A stretch of DNA of 64,000 nt from Anopheles merus (taxonomy: Eukaryota > Arthropoda > Insecta > Diptera > Culicidae). The stretch's first letter is position 1; each line of letters begins with the position of its first letter. The position numbers were made by a program, and so were the translations under genes. The stretch spans positions 35,672,755-35,736,754 of the forward strand of contig NC_054083.1 in NCBI RefSeq assembly GCF_017562075.2. Reading direction: 5' to 3'. This document shows positions 14,401 through 25,821 of this stretch, piece by piece. Under the pieces are notes generated by a model. The model ran no database searches. It saw only the letters and a program-made list of their open reading frames with translations, and had not been told where the DNA came from.

Positions 14401-17400
14401 TAATGTTCGTTATAGTAGAATATTTCTAATTTTGAAGTAGGAATACAATCTTTTAAAGAATAGAAATATGAATACAACTTTTTTTTTCTTCATATAGAAA
14501 ACATTAATAAAGTAATGTAAAAAATAATAACCAGAAATATAAACGAAACTCAATAAACAATATGAAACGAAACAGTAGAAACAGTGTTGTGTAAAAAGAA
14601 CGCAACATGAAACGGACGACAAAACACATTAAACTCAACGATGAACAGTTGTCAAACACAGCGACACAATGAGGGACAGAAACAGAGGGACGAAAGACAG
14701 CATGTAAGGCAAGCACTTGCGGGGCATTGCAGTCGGGTCGATCCTAGTCCTAGTATAACTGTTGCCAGGCCGAGTAGCGTTTATAACAGAAGAATGCGTA
14801 AGAAAAGTATAGAATTAACACAGAAATAAAACGGAGGCAAATTCAAACGATTTGGTAGCGAAGAGGAGGAAAAGAAGAAAAGAAAAGAAGGAAAGCTGCT
14901 GCTGGGAAACACGCAGCCGGGGCGAGGCGGTGGTTGGATTGGATTTGGATCGTTGAACAGAAGCAATTAACAGAGACTCGGTCTATTTATTTATTTTTTT
15001 TTCACTTACTGTTGTTTCCGGGTGGGCAGTTTTCGTGATCAGTGCCTACGAATGTGTGCGTTTTCGTACGAGATGGGTTTTGTTTTAGGGTTTTAGGGTT
15101 TTGGGTATCATTCGTATTTGGATTTCAGTAAATTGATTCGTGCGTTTGCAAGGTAAATGTTCCACCAGTCCCGGGAAAATCCGGTTGGAATGTGTGGGTG
15201 TGTGTGCCATCGGTGCGGTGTAGTATACAATCGGTGCGTAAAAATGGTACAATATGAGCACACATACAAACACACACAAACAGGTACCCAAACGCACCCG
15301 GTAGTGCAATTTGATCGTGCAGCGTGCATCCCGCCACGCAAATAGTAATTCACGCACGCGGTCAGTGGAGAAAAAGTGAGTGAAAAGTGGGGAAAGAAAA
15401 AAAAAGAGAGAAGAAAAATGAATGAGATAAAAAAGGCATTCTTTGCTGCTTTTAAAACGCATCAAAATGGGTAAAATTAAAGTGAATTACTTCCGCGAAC
15501 GAACTGACAGTGGCCACGAGTGAGAAATGAGAAGATAATTTTAAATACAATCTGACACATGATCGCTTCTTCCTCCTTCTGATCGTTTCGACGACCGGCA
15601 ATGAAACCATCAGCGAACCAAGAATGTGAGAAAAAGGCGAAGAGCTAACGAATGCGAAACATGAATCTAAGCGTACGGAAATGTACATCAGGCTGATGAG
15701 ATATTTATAGTGGTGGTGGTGGCTACCAAAAATGAAATAACTGTACAAGATTAATTACGGGTGAAAATGTGGCGAAAGTGATCCTCGGACGACGAGAGGC
15801 AGCGTCTACACAGCACTAAACTCTAGCACTGGCAAGAACAGTGAATAATACACTACAAGAGAGACAAGATTGCAAATCGGTAAGAATGTTGAGGGTGCCT
15901 ATGCTGCTATTTGCTTCCCTCGGTCGTCTTTTTGGTGCTAAAAACGCACCACTTCACCCTATAGACGGGGCGATGGTAGTAGAATGGTTATTTATCAGAT
16001 GAAACGATGCCGAGATCTGGCTGTGCGGATGATCATTGTACAATGTGATGAAATGTTCTACAAAACTGTTTTAATTTTACACTACACAACTGTATGCACA
16101 AAACCTGGTGTGTGTGAACGCGCGCGCGCAAATAAGAGCTTTTGAGAAACAAACTAAATTAAACAAGTGAGTGTACACGAACAGTGAAGTGCATAATGCA
16201 AAGGTGCCCTATCCTACAATTTTCTTTGGTGAATACAAAAAAACCACACACACGAATACTGTACAGCTTCAAAACTACTACTTCAAACTGCGTGAGCGTG
16301 AAAACGACTGTGATGTGCAGTATGGCCCGCATACTGCATTAGAAAGTTGGCCATCATGTTCCCGTGATCGAAACGCGAAACGTCCGAACAGGCAAGCACA
16401 CGGCAATACTTACAGAACAGCACCGCAACGTAGTCGGAGTCTTCGATGATCTTCGACAGAATCTTGGCGTTCACTTCCTCGATCCGGTCGGGCAGATCCA
16501 TCGCTTCTAGGGAGGTGAGGAAGTCGAGCACACCGGCCTCATCCATAAGGTCGCCCTCGTAGATGATCGGTTCCTTCTCCCTGCGCATGGGGATGATCGA
16601 ACAGGTGTGTTAGAAGGCGAATACCTTTGGCGGCGTTTTCTTAAGGGCTGGCTTACCTGAAGTAGGTGAGGGCCGGGAACTTGGTGATGCCATACTGTTT
16701 CGCGAGTCGTTTGTCGTTGATTTTCACAAAGTCGACACCGAACGAATCGGTATCATCGTCGATGTGCTCTAGCTCTGCTAATACTGTGTCACAGGTTGTA
16801 CAGCTACGGGCATCTGTTTTGTTTTTGTAGATTTGGGAAGGAAGATTGATTATAGAGCTTAGTATATTGAAGGCTATTAGGGAATACAACTCGAATTGCG
16901 TAGCGGAGACTGATAAAACCGTAGTTGATGATGATGATATTGATGCTGCTGCTGTTGCTACTACTGACTAGCCAAGATTATTCACATTGATTTATAGGAC
17001 TTACGTCCTATACGATCACTACCCTCCAATGACACATCACAGAAATTAGATATCACTAAGACACTCAAGCACTAAGGCGTTTAGAAATAAAACAATTTCT
17101 TGTTAACAGTTCTTAAATCATCTGGTTGCACCATTTGAAACGATTTTATAGTAATCAATGTATGAAGGCTTTCAACTTGACGTAGAGCTCAATTTTAATG
17201 ATGAACAGAAATACATCCAGGAAGAAGTTCAAAGCTTCTGATTGTATCTAATTGCTAATACTAATGAAGGATTACAGCAGCGTGTTATTGCAGATTTTAT
17301 AGCTCTCTCAAAGACAACAGTAGTTTTTTTATAACAAGAAGATACTATCCATGATCCACTGTTACACTATTTCTGGTTTTTGTGCACTTATTTGTATCTA

Positions 17401-20400
17401 TTTTTTGTTAAAGTTGAATTTGTTTAAAAATAATATATTCAATTAAAATAAACTTTTACTGCGAAAATACATATTTTTTGTGAATTGTTTAAAGTTTTCA
17501 GTTTAAAAACATAATTTTAAATCGGATTTTTTAAATCCTCGACAAATCCAATAGAAAAAAAAAGTATGCATGTGTCTTATGTTATAGACTCTAAAATTAT
17601 TAGGGTTTATTTATGAATCATAAATTAAGTTTGAGCTTTTCTCATGTATTAGAAGATATCACAAGATACAGTTTTATAGCAAGTTCTGTAAATCCAGATC
17701 GATAGAAAAAGATATACATGTACAATTGTACATCTGATCTTTGACTCCATATTGCTCATTGTAGTCTCGATCCGGTTGATCAATGACACTTCTTTTGTGT
17801 CAAAAACAATATAATACCATGAACCATAAAATGCACTAATCTCGCTGTATTAAGACACAAACAGCAAGCCGTAAACCGATCACGAACTTTGCCTACGATC
17901 CATCGTTTGGCAGGCAAACCTGTACGAACTAAATCCCTGCCCCGAGGACAAAAAAGGGGTCACATTCCGTCAAATGGTTTACGTGTTTTGAAATTTTAAA
18001 CAACGATCGATCGGTTCGGTTCTAATCGATATCGCGTCTAGCGGGCGCGCGACGGCTATAAGTAAAGACAGCCAGACGATCGCCACAGTTTGGGACACGC
18101 GAGTGTACCGGTACCGATCCCTTAAAATAAATCACTTGGCAGACGAACGTGCCGTGCCGTGGTGCGGTTGGAAGTAGGAAAATAATGGACCAGACACTTA
18201 CCGCAGAGCTATTAGGTTTTCCATAATGACATAATGAGTTCAAGGTTGTGAAAATACGTTCCATTAGAATGGTTTGACCTGTCCATGTGTCCATACTTTG
18301 TCGTAGACGGCAGACACATTTCTTTATTTTTTGTCTTAAAATGTTTTTAAAATTTGTAAATCTGGCAATGTGAGACACACTGCAGCACAGAATCTCCAAC
18401 GATGATAATGTCGTGAAAGTTGTCCTACATTTTCCTTCCCTACCTCCTCATTACACACACACACAAACGCGGCCCAAAATGTGCTTAATCTCGATGACTT
18501 GTTTCACTTGCAAAATATGCATCGTTGGTGCAGTTTCAAGATGAATGATACTGTTGCACCGTCACCATCCGGTGCGTTTCGTTGCCAAAAGAAAGGGGCA
18601 AACGAGCCGCGTGCGTGTGCGCACGATTGGGTGCGCGTGTGTGTGTGGGAAGCACCGAGCAAGAGCAAGGGAAATGATCATCGTTTGGCCGTTTCATCTT
18701 TGACTCGGGGACCTGGGGACTATTTTTAATCTAGCCCACTTGCCCACTGTCTCATAGTGGAGCGTCCGAGCTTGCAGCTCGGTTTGTGCTTGGGCCGTGG
18801 AAGTGAGCGAGCGAACAGCGTTCTATTGTGCAAGAACGTGCCAGAGCAGTGTAGCATATTATCTGCTGAGTGCACTGTGTGTTCAGGTTCGTGCTGGTTT
18901 TCACATTCCTGGGAACTAGAATTTCAGTGTGTGTGTATGTGTGTGTGTAGTATTTAGTGGGTGTCTATGGTGAAATAGTAATAAAAATTAAAACACACGA
19001 TTAGGAAAGATCGTAGCGCTTTTCCAACCCAGCGTGAAGTACCGTGCGCCTCCATCGCAGGGCTGAGGTGATCGTTTGCACGCGAGGGAAAGTCAAGTTC
19101 ATTCATCAGGTAATTGCTTCGATGGTGGCGACCGTTCAGAAGCATTAATCATTGGAATCAGTGTGCTTATGAGCGTGTGTATGGGTCGAGAATATTTTAC
19201 CATTTAAGTGATAATTTTCCAAATCGTTTATTTGGTAGGATCAATATATGGGTTTTCTCAATTTTAATGATTGATTTAGAGATATTATTTAACAAAGCTC
19301 ACTACAGAGCTGTTTAATTTGCTAATAAATATCATATTTCATAATATTGCGTAATAAGGCAATAGAAACTCATAATATGAATAATGAATTCGAACGAAAA
19401 TTAACGTGCTGAGGTCATGTACATTAACTCATCTACTGCCAAAAATGCCTAATTCTATAAATCTTGCATCAATGATAATATCGAACAACACCTATTATGA
19501 TCTTCTTTACAAAGAGATTTGAAAATTGATCTTTCTTAATTTTCATCTCATCGAATAGCTGTACCCTTCCAAATGGAAAGAAAAATCTAATTTTGAGCGA
19601 GTTCGCTGGTTCAATTGGAACAAACGAATACGATCGATCTCGATTTTATTCCACTCTGAATCGATTTTTCCTCCCTAATAGTCGCTGATCGCTCTTCTCT
19701 TCAATCATAAAATTCGACAGAGTGGTGCAACAAATTTAACGATTTCCATTTTTTCCCCATCGCCCCACGATCAGCCGACACACTGGGCCATCTTTCGCCG
19801 AGCAATTTGCTTCAGCGTCCCATAATAACCAGAATGGAAACATCAAACTCACATTTTGCGCCCCTTGCCGAATGGAAGACGCGCTACTGTTTACATAAAT
19901 ATTGGCTGGCCTAGGGACCAGCTAAACCGCCGTAAACGTTCAAGGTTTTGTGTAACGCCGTCCGCACCGTTAGACCTTCGGACCGGCGCATCCGGTGGTG
20001 GTTTGGTTCCTATGAAAATGGTAGCCCATTTATTAGAGGGAAAATAAAAGAAAAAGGCAGCTTCCCGCTTTTACACACATTCTTCCCAGCGGGATTGCGT
20101 GTGTGTTGAAAAGATGTACCATATTGTTTGTTCAACTGTGGTTGCTCCAAAGGGTAAGCAGAAGCAACAAGGTGCGGAAGTGAACGGCATGTAGGATAAA
20201 AAGTAAATGCTGCGCTAGTGGATTATTTTCATAACGCAAAGTCGAGTGGGTTGAGTTCGTTTTTCGCCGCATACGCCGCTACGGTGAGAATATTTTTACG
20301 CACTACCTCGCCAAAACATTAACCCTCCGGAGCCGTTTGGGGTAAATTATCGGCTCTGCTTCTATATCGCTTACTGCCAGATCGACTTTTGCTTTTATCG

Positions 20401-23400
20401 ACTCCCAGTTAGCAGCGCGATGGAATTCGCCACAACCAAAACGATGTTGTAGTTTCATACTACCCCGCTGCAGCTTAAAATAAGCAAACTGCAGTAATAT
20501 GACACTGGCTGGGCTGGCCACAGGGTACTTGGTGTAGCGCGGGGCAGCCCGGGGCACTGTGTACGCTTCAGGTGTCGATCAATCAGACCTGTCAATTATA
20601 CACAACCGATAAACAACAACCTGTTGGCACCGGCAGCTGGGCAGCAGGAGTAATGGACCACCAGCGCACGGAGGAAAATGGAACGAGCGGTTTGGTACGT
20701 GCAGTAAGCAACCGAAACTCCGAAACCATAAAACACGTTTAGCGTAAGCCTGCATGCGGTTTAGAGTCGATAACAAAAGGTTAAGCAAAAGAAAGAGGCG
20801 CACATTCATGTCGAACAGGGATCGTATTATTGCTTGCTTGGGCAGCCCGGTGGCCCGTTGTGTTCTGTTCACGATTAGCAAGAATAAGGAAGGCGGAAAT
20901 TGGGGCGTTTCAACATTTCAACCTCAACCGTACCCGGGCAACGGTACAGAGCAATCGAGGTATGTTGTGGTTTGGCGATCGTGTACGTGTCCACGGTATT
21001 ATAGCACACCAGAATTCCTGTGCCTTTTCGCTAGCTGTGGTTTGAGAAATGAGATTGTGTTGTGAATTAATTGCGGAAGCAGTGTCGACTACACGGCAAA
21101 TGAGTAAACAGTGAACTCTTTAAGAAGAGAGTACTAAACAAGAAGGATAGTAGTTTTGGATGGGTGAACTCGAGTTCCCCGTACTTTAGCTAAGATTGAT
21201 CTTCACTTTTGAATTGTTGCGACACCTTCTAGATCATTCCCTCAACAGATCTCTTAATTAAACTAGTTTTTCGAACTCATAGTTTCTCTTAGTAACTGTC
21301 AATCCACACGTTTACAACGTATGGTTCAGTTTTAACCCTTCATTCGTTTGCAAGTTCGTAACATTTTTCCTACTTTTATACTGTGAAAACACCTCCAAAC
21401 CACCATTTTCATTGGCCCGCAGATGAGAGAAAGAGAGATAGAGTTGACCGTAGTCCTCGCTCGCACGGTATACCACTAACCCAAGACATGTGTCCTCTAG
21501 TGAACTGCTGAAAAAACACAGCGACCCAACGTCTCATTTCACGACGGAACCTACCGAAACCCCGGCCCTGTGCCTGCTAGCTGCGATTGTGTGGACGAGG
21601 TCGCGCACACGGCACACCGGCGGCACACGGCTTGTCCCACCGGCGGACGGCACACGGGCACGGGTCGGGTCGGGTCGCGTTTATTTTTGAACACTTTGTT
21701 CTGAGCAAAGCACCCCCGTCGGAACCTCTCCGCGTGCTAATCGGAGCTCGGCCGTGCGAGAGGACTCGAGCGTGTGCTTCGAGCGCTCACCGCACCATCA
21801 CCAGGGGGTGAGACAGCTAGCTTAAGATACTATCAGCGACTGGCCTCCCATCCACCACGATACCTCTACCGTGTCTTGTGTGTCCGAGAGACACAAATGA
21901 AGATATCACTTGGCAGTAGTACACTGGGATCGTGTATTGTTAACGCAAAAGAGTGCTTCGGCGATCACTTGATCACTTTCCTTTTCAAACAAATGCTTTG
22001 CGGGGTTTCCCGTTTTCACCGCACGCATACACACACACACGCATTCACAGGAATTTTCCTTTGCTCAAACGCACCGAACCAAACACTGCCTACTACCACA
22101 TTAGGATTGAAGATCGTGTAAACACTTACGCACATACACGCGCAAATTAGTCGCACATACACGCGCGCACAGTTAGTCTTCCTCGGCTACCATCATCACC
22201 ACCACCAATACGTGCTTCACATGTCACATTGCTATTTTGCCCGGCCCTAGCGAAGATGGGAGCGGTTTCCCTGCTGCTTCCCTTTGCCAGTTTTCCGCCT
22301 GTGCAAACATCCGTTCTCCCCGCGATCAATCCTTTTCCCCTGCTCGTTCGCTATCGGTGCTTGGCCAGGTTATTGATGTTGTTGAGTCGAGTTGTCTTTT
22401 TCCGCCTGCATTTGCTTTTCTTTTCACGATTATTTTTAAAAATAATTTAGCTCTCACCACTCGACAGCAGCGCAGCCAAGCAAAAAAAAAAAAAAAAAAA
22501 AAAAACAACTACGCGAACCACTGTTGCTTATAATTCCGGTTGCGCAATGGGGTTGTGGCGTTGTGCAGCTGTGTTTGTGTGCGCTGTGTATACACGCGAG
22601 ATACTGCGTGTAGTAGTGTGTAAGTGTATGGGCACCTAATTTAGAGGTAGCTGAGGGTCGCAGACAGGTTCATCCAATTTTGTTTTTTTGCTGGTGGACT
22701 GTAGCTTCATTGCAGAGCACTACAGGGTAATGGGACACCTTTATGGCAGAATACACTAAGTGTGGGATTCGAGCAGATGCGCTCGAAACTACTCGAATGT
22801 TGTGCACTATCACCGAATGAGGGGTAAATGGTTGCACGATGGTTTGCATTTGAACTCAGACACTGAGAAGCGAGTGAAGCTTTAAAGAGAGAGAAAGAGG
22901 AAGAGAAGTAGAAGAGAGCGAGGGGTAAGAGGAGATCGTGAACGAAAAGTACGAACGAACCGGGTCAACTATTTTTAGCATTCATTTTTGCACACATTTT
23001 CCCCGCCGACCGAGGTACACTACCCGGGTTGTGAACACTAAGCGAGGTCCGGGGAGGGTACGGACACACGGTTGAATTGATACTTGAGCAGAATGTGCGT
23101 TGGCCCAGGAGGCTGAGATCACTAAGCAGTAGTAATAGCAGTAGTAACAGTAGTAACAGCAGCAACAGCGAATGCAGTATCACAATCACATCTATTTTCT
23201 GAACGGTTTCCGATCACCGTTTGCACGCGCATCATCACTTACACCAGTACACCGCAACGTAATCCTTATCCTCTAGTAACCGCTCCAGCTGCTTCGCCGA
23301 AACTTCCTCGATCGTGGCCTCGGGGGCCGCGGCCGGCACACTCGCTGCCGCCTTCTTCGCACAGGCTACATCGCTCACTAGCCAGCTGCTGGCCAACAGT

Positions 23401-23447
23401 AGGAAGCACAACGGTGCCACTAGACTTCTGATTCGCGGCAGGCCCAT
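2426..23447 (-). CDS. Secreted/ER protein with nine tandem thioredoxin-fold units (17 coding exons)
   Basis: Exons, in transcript order: 23447-23243, 16813-16657, 16580-16414, 11792-11610, 11540-11397, 11315-11182, 10786-10606, 10532-10072, 10003-9835, 9756-9331, 9256-9038, 8964-8644, 8569-8387, 8222-8172, 7516-7316, 6353-6021, 2832-2426. All borders are GT..AG, there are no internal stops, and the sum is 3942 nt (1313 aa). Residues 1-30 form a signal peptide (Arg near the start, Leu-rich core, SDVACA end). Nine units follow. Each has a VAVLFY-type strand, an active-site position, ELENIDDE, an FVK strand, a PALVYFE strand (the cis-Pro site of thioredoxin folds) and a YEGDL..EEEVLEWL helix. 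Active-site tyrosines (or F/S) fall at about 69, 177, 286, 391, 496, 601, 707, 816 and 923. CxxC occurs in units 1 (CTTC, 73-76), 2 (CKKC, 181-184) and 9 (CETC, 927-930); unit 7 has CX5C (710-716); the rest have acidic residues instead. Residues 1001-1313 are a low-complexity Lys/Ala/Pro/Asp tail ending GLFGKLGWW, with no KDEL signal. Family knowledge suggests a PDI- or calsequestrin-like role in oxidative folding, chaperoning or calcium binding. I do not recognise a named gene. Confidence 0.85.
2833..6020 (-). other. Last intron of the thioredoxin-repeat gene (about 3.2 kb)
   Basis: The stretch is AT-rich with small homopolymer runs and no frame that looks coding. A GGATT pentanucleotide repeat lies at about 5037-5053. 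The ends match the donor after 6021 and the acceptor (acacag) before 2832. I see no RNA gene or mobile element here. Confidence 0.6.
6021..6353 (-). CDS. Symmetric phase-1 exon encoding a Lys/Pro/Ala-rich linker of the thioredoxin-repeat gene
   Basis: The exon is 333 nt, preceded by cttccag and followed by GTAGTT. It encodes a basic start (NKLPKPKLRKRY), a short acidic patch, and then a long Lys/Ser/Pro/Ala-rich run ending in DVDDDE. It contains no thioredoxin features. Both borders are phase 1, so it can be skipped without shifting frame. This entry is part of the gene listed at 2426-23447. Confidence 0.7.
7316..7516 (-). CDS. Symmetric phase-1 exon after the last thioredoxin unit
   Basis: The exon is 201 nt, with acceptor ccgcgcag and donor GTAACA. 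It encodes KYDIKQKYGMVRERVPVVF, then an Ala/Glu/Arg-rich helical stretch (DPEEEARQALLLAEARARAG) and a Pro/Thr/Gly tail. It shows no thioredoxin fold. The donor GTAACA is weaker than others in the gene, which fits alternative inclusion. This entry is part of the gene at 2426-23447. Confidence 0.65.
   Translation of the reverse strand, partial: ESTISSRSTAWSGSAYRSCFPIRRRKPARHCCWRRRVPGPAFRNVPFCVHRRQRQAQPQVVRCSTG
11793..16413 (-). other. Intron 3 of the thioredoxin-repeat gene (about 4.6 kb)
   Basis: It lies between exon 3 (ending 16414) and exon 4 (starting 11792). No additional thioredoxin-like half-units were found in any frame, and the flanking exons join in frame (phase 1, T+AC = Tyr) into a complete unit, so no exon is missing. 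It contains AT-rich stretches (14.4-14.6 kb) and short GA- and GT-rich tracts only. Confidence 0.6.
16814..23242 (-). other. Intron 1 of the thioredoxin-repeat gene (about 6.4 kb)
   Basis: Very AT-rich from 17.0 to 17.9 kb and again at 19.2-19.8 kb. A GC-rich island lies at about 21.5-21.8 kb, with repeated GGCACACGG and GGGTC motifs. A 24-A homopolymer is at 22482-22505. No coding exon is supported. The island and the intron's first position make it a plausible holder of enhancers or an alternative promoter, but this is inference. Confidence 0.5.
22482..22505 (+). repeat. A24 homopolymer
   Basis: An uninterrupted run of 24 adenines inside intron 1 of the thioredoxin-repeat gene. It could be the tail of a retroposed sequence, but the preceding bases are not recognisable and no target-site duplication is evident. 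Confidence 0.9.
23243..23447 (-). CDS. First coding exon of the thioredoxin-repeat gene, with signal peptide
   Basis: The start ATG (23447-23445) sits in a GAGATGG context and gives MGLPRIRSLV followed by a hydrophobic core, then a processing site after about residue 30. A short Ala/Pro-rich linker leads into the first half of unit 1 (IEEVSAKQLERLL..VAVYW). The exon ends TGG T, then GTAAGT, in phase 1. The next exon begins AT and completes a Tyr codon. A 6.4 kb intron follows, typical of a regulatory first intron. This entry is part of the gene listed at 2426-23447. Confidence 0.8.
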
Positions 23448-24209
23448 CTCGTGCTGGGGGGATGTTTCGCGGACTTGCTAGTTCCGCTCCGTTCAGAGGT
23501 CCGCTCGTAACTGCGGTGCCGGCTCGGTACGGACGGCTTTTCGCGGGCCCGTGCCGAGATATGGTGGTCCGTGCCGATGTACCCCTCTTGGTCGGTTGCG
23601 CACATTCGCAGCGACTCGGTGGCGATGGTTTAAAAATAAGTTCCCGTATTTGAGCGCGCTCTTTCGCCGACGATGGAGCGTCGCCCGAAGTGCTGGCCGA
23701 CGGTGAGAAGATGAGAGAATTTTTGGAGGTACGATCGGTCCCGGATCGGATGTTGTCAGGGAGGTTTTCGCTGTGTTGCTCCTGTTTTTTTAGGGGGTAT
23801 TGTTTTGAGTTAATTTTTTTAAATGGGGAATACCTCGTGGTATCCTTCCGATCGGACTGTGTACTTGTGAGATTGGCATAAGTGAGTTTCATCGCTGTGA
23901 GATAGTTTGTGATGACTATGGCGGATTGCATAGCTTTCAGGCGGATGAACGTTGTGCTGCCAGAGTGTTGAATGCAGTCAGAAGGTTTTCATTTTAGCTA
24001 CATTTTATCTCAGAACTTTATTTCGATGTGGTACCAAAATTTGTGAAATAATTTGATAAATGAGATTGTAGTCTGGCTCTAGCTTATTAAAGAATAATCT
24101 GGTAATCCCGTATATGATGAGTAGTCTCCAGGATACTGGTTTGTTTTTTAAATTAATATTATGTTTTGGAAAAACCTAACCAGTTTTATGAACTTCATAT
24201 TTTTCCAAT

Positions 24210-24291
24210 GAGAATATTTGAAATTTGCCATGAATTATAGCGTATTTTGTTATGACAAAATGCTCTGGTAACCGTTATTTCAAATATTCTC
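24210..24291. repeat. 15-bp inverted repeat (hairpin)
   Basis: GAGAATATTTGAAAT at 24210-24224 is matched by its exact reverse complement at 24277-24291, with a 52-base loop. It lies just upstream of a pogo-like terminal repeat, so it may be internal structure of that degraded element. Confidence 0.7.
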
Positions 24292-24369
24292 CTCAGCTAG
24301 CAATGTCATCTATGTATTGAACTGTAATTTGTCAACAGCATGGATAAACGGACAACCGGATAAAAGGTA

Positions 24370-24392
24370 CCCGGATAAACGGTGCTCTACTG
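24370..24392. mobile_element. Orphan end of a pogo-like element
   Basis: Read on the minus strand, these 23 bases begin CAGTAGAGCACCG and end TTTATCCGGG. They match the 23-bp terminal repeat of the element at 24737-25108 at 19 positions and are followed by TA. Three CGGATAAA-like motifs precede it (24342-24380). The partner end is not found in the preceding kilobase, so this is a truncated or rearranged copy. Confidence 0.55.
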
Positions 24393-24736
24393 TACAACGG
24401 CGATACGATTGTTTAAATACCACATGTGCCACAGATTAAACTTAAACGACTGGAAAATCAAATATCGATAGAGAAAAATGAAAGCTCCATAGCTTCACTG
24501 GTTTGCTGAATAGATGGCGTATTATATAGCTGGTGTAACAAACAGATAAATTTAAATTTACAGCTCTGGATAACGCTTGAGACGAACCAGATGCAAAAAC
24601 TAGATGTGGAATTAGCTAAACCTTTAAAAATTAAAACAAACCCGCCAAAGATCCTCAAACAAGTAAAGAATGCTTTAGGGAAGGCATATAAATTATAAGT
24701 TTAGGGTTATATTTCTTCAGAAAAATATTTTATATA

Positions 24737-25108
24737 CAGTAGAACGTCGATTATCCGGGGGCGGATTAACCGGCGGGCGGCTTAACCGTGCGCATAAATG
24801 TGACAGCTGTTGAAAAATACGGCGAAAATTTGCAGCGATAGTCAAGTGGGCAACCAGTTTTTTGTGCAGCTCTGAAGTGTCTAGTAGTATTTTTGAAATT
24901 CATTTTTGTCCATGAACAGTTCTTAAATCTATAGTTATTGATTAAAATAATATTCTACTAACTATTAATCGGTTAATTCAAAGTGAGTTATTCATAAAAT
25001 TATTGAATTTTATAATTTTTATATGAATTCGACATTTCTTGGACGATTATCCGTGTAAATCGATTAACCGGCAACCCCCGAGCTGCCCGGATAATCGACG
25101 TTCTACTG
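24737..25108. mobile_element. Pogo/Tigger-type MITE, 372 bp, with perfect 23-bp terminal inverted repeats
   Basis: The left end starts CAGTAGAACGTCGATTATCC and the right end is its exact reverse complement over 23 bases. TA dinucleotides flank both sides (24735-24736 and 25109-25110), the target duplication of the Tc1/mariner/pogo superfamily. There is no open reading frame inside, so it is non-autonomous. The CAGTAGAAC..TCGATTATCCG terminus is typical of pogo-like elements. Perfect termini suggest fairly recent insertion. Confidence 0.85.
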
Positions 25109-25120
25109 TAGAATGAATAA

Positions 25121-25270
25121 AGTGGGCACTTTATTTTGTCAAAGTGATTTTGATATCACGAACAATGTTTCAAAAAATAAAGCGATATAAAAACTTCATT
25201 TTTCACGTAAAAAAATGGAAAAAATGTAAACGTGTAAGCAGTGGGCACTTTATTTTGCCGGCCACTGTAG
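25121..25270. repeat. Direct repeat AGTGGGCACTTTATTTTG and Tc1/mariner-like end
   Basis: The 18-mer AGTGGGCACTTTATTTTG occurs at 25121-25138 and 25240-25257. The second copy runs into CCGGCCACTGTA. Its reverse complement starts TACAGTGGCCGGCAAAATAA, a TA-flanked CAGTGG terminus like that of Tc1/mariner elements. The opposite inverted end is not visible, so this is a fragment. Confidence 0.5.
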
Positions 25271-25821
25271 CTTGAGTCGTTTAGAACCTGTTTAGTGGTC
25301 GTTTAGTGAATTTGTGGTTCTTGGGTTGGATGGATGTTTCCAGTCGTTTAAAGCCAGGATCTATTAAAATGTTAAAACCGATGGACGATATACTACAGAT
25401 TCTAGAGTAGCGCCTAATGCATTTGTCTTACTTTAAAATTTGTGCTGCAGGGCTAGGCAGCACTGAAATCAATTGAATAAAAAAAAACCGCCAAATCCAA
25501 CTGGCGAGTATTGCCCGTACATCGGTCTCGCGCGTCACCGTGTTCGCCTGGTGTAAATGACACTACAGCACCAGCCCGGGCTGTCAAACCACTGTCAGAG
25601 GGTGAAAATGTAAACAATAATACGACCTTCAACTCTGGCACAACCGTCTCGCGCAAGGGGAAAAACTTTCTCGTGCCCCAGCTAAAGTGAGTGTTGTTTG
25701 GGATCGTTTCTCCTTGTTTCCTTACCATTTACACTTAACACCCGCGGGCGCAGGTGAACGTTCGATGAAAATTCCACACTCGAACCTTGTTTCCTGCGAA
25801 GCAAACGAGCAGTCGCGCCAG

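Noticed and set aside
15078..15105. TTTTAGGG tandem motif resembling a telomere repeat
   Set aside because: Only about three copies inside an intron, and dipterans lack such telomeres. It is simple-sequence chance.
22720..22750. TACAGGGTAATGGGACACCTTT, similar to the MITE termini at 44.3 kb
   Set aside because: No inverted partner lies within 1 kb and the match is short, so it is treated as coincidence.
23266..23931. 221-codon minus-strand open frame upstream of the signal peptide exon
   Set aside because: It overlaps the signal peptide exon in another frame and has low-complexity Arg/Ser composition; the MGLPRI start with signal peptide is far more convincing.
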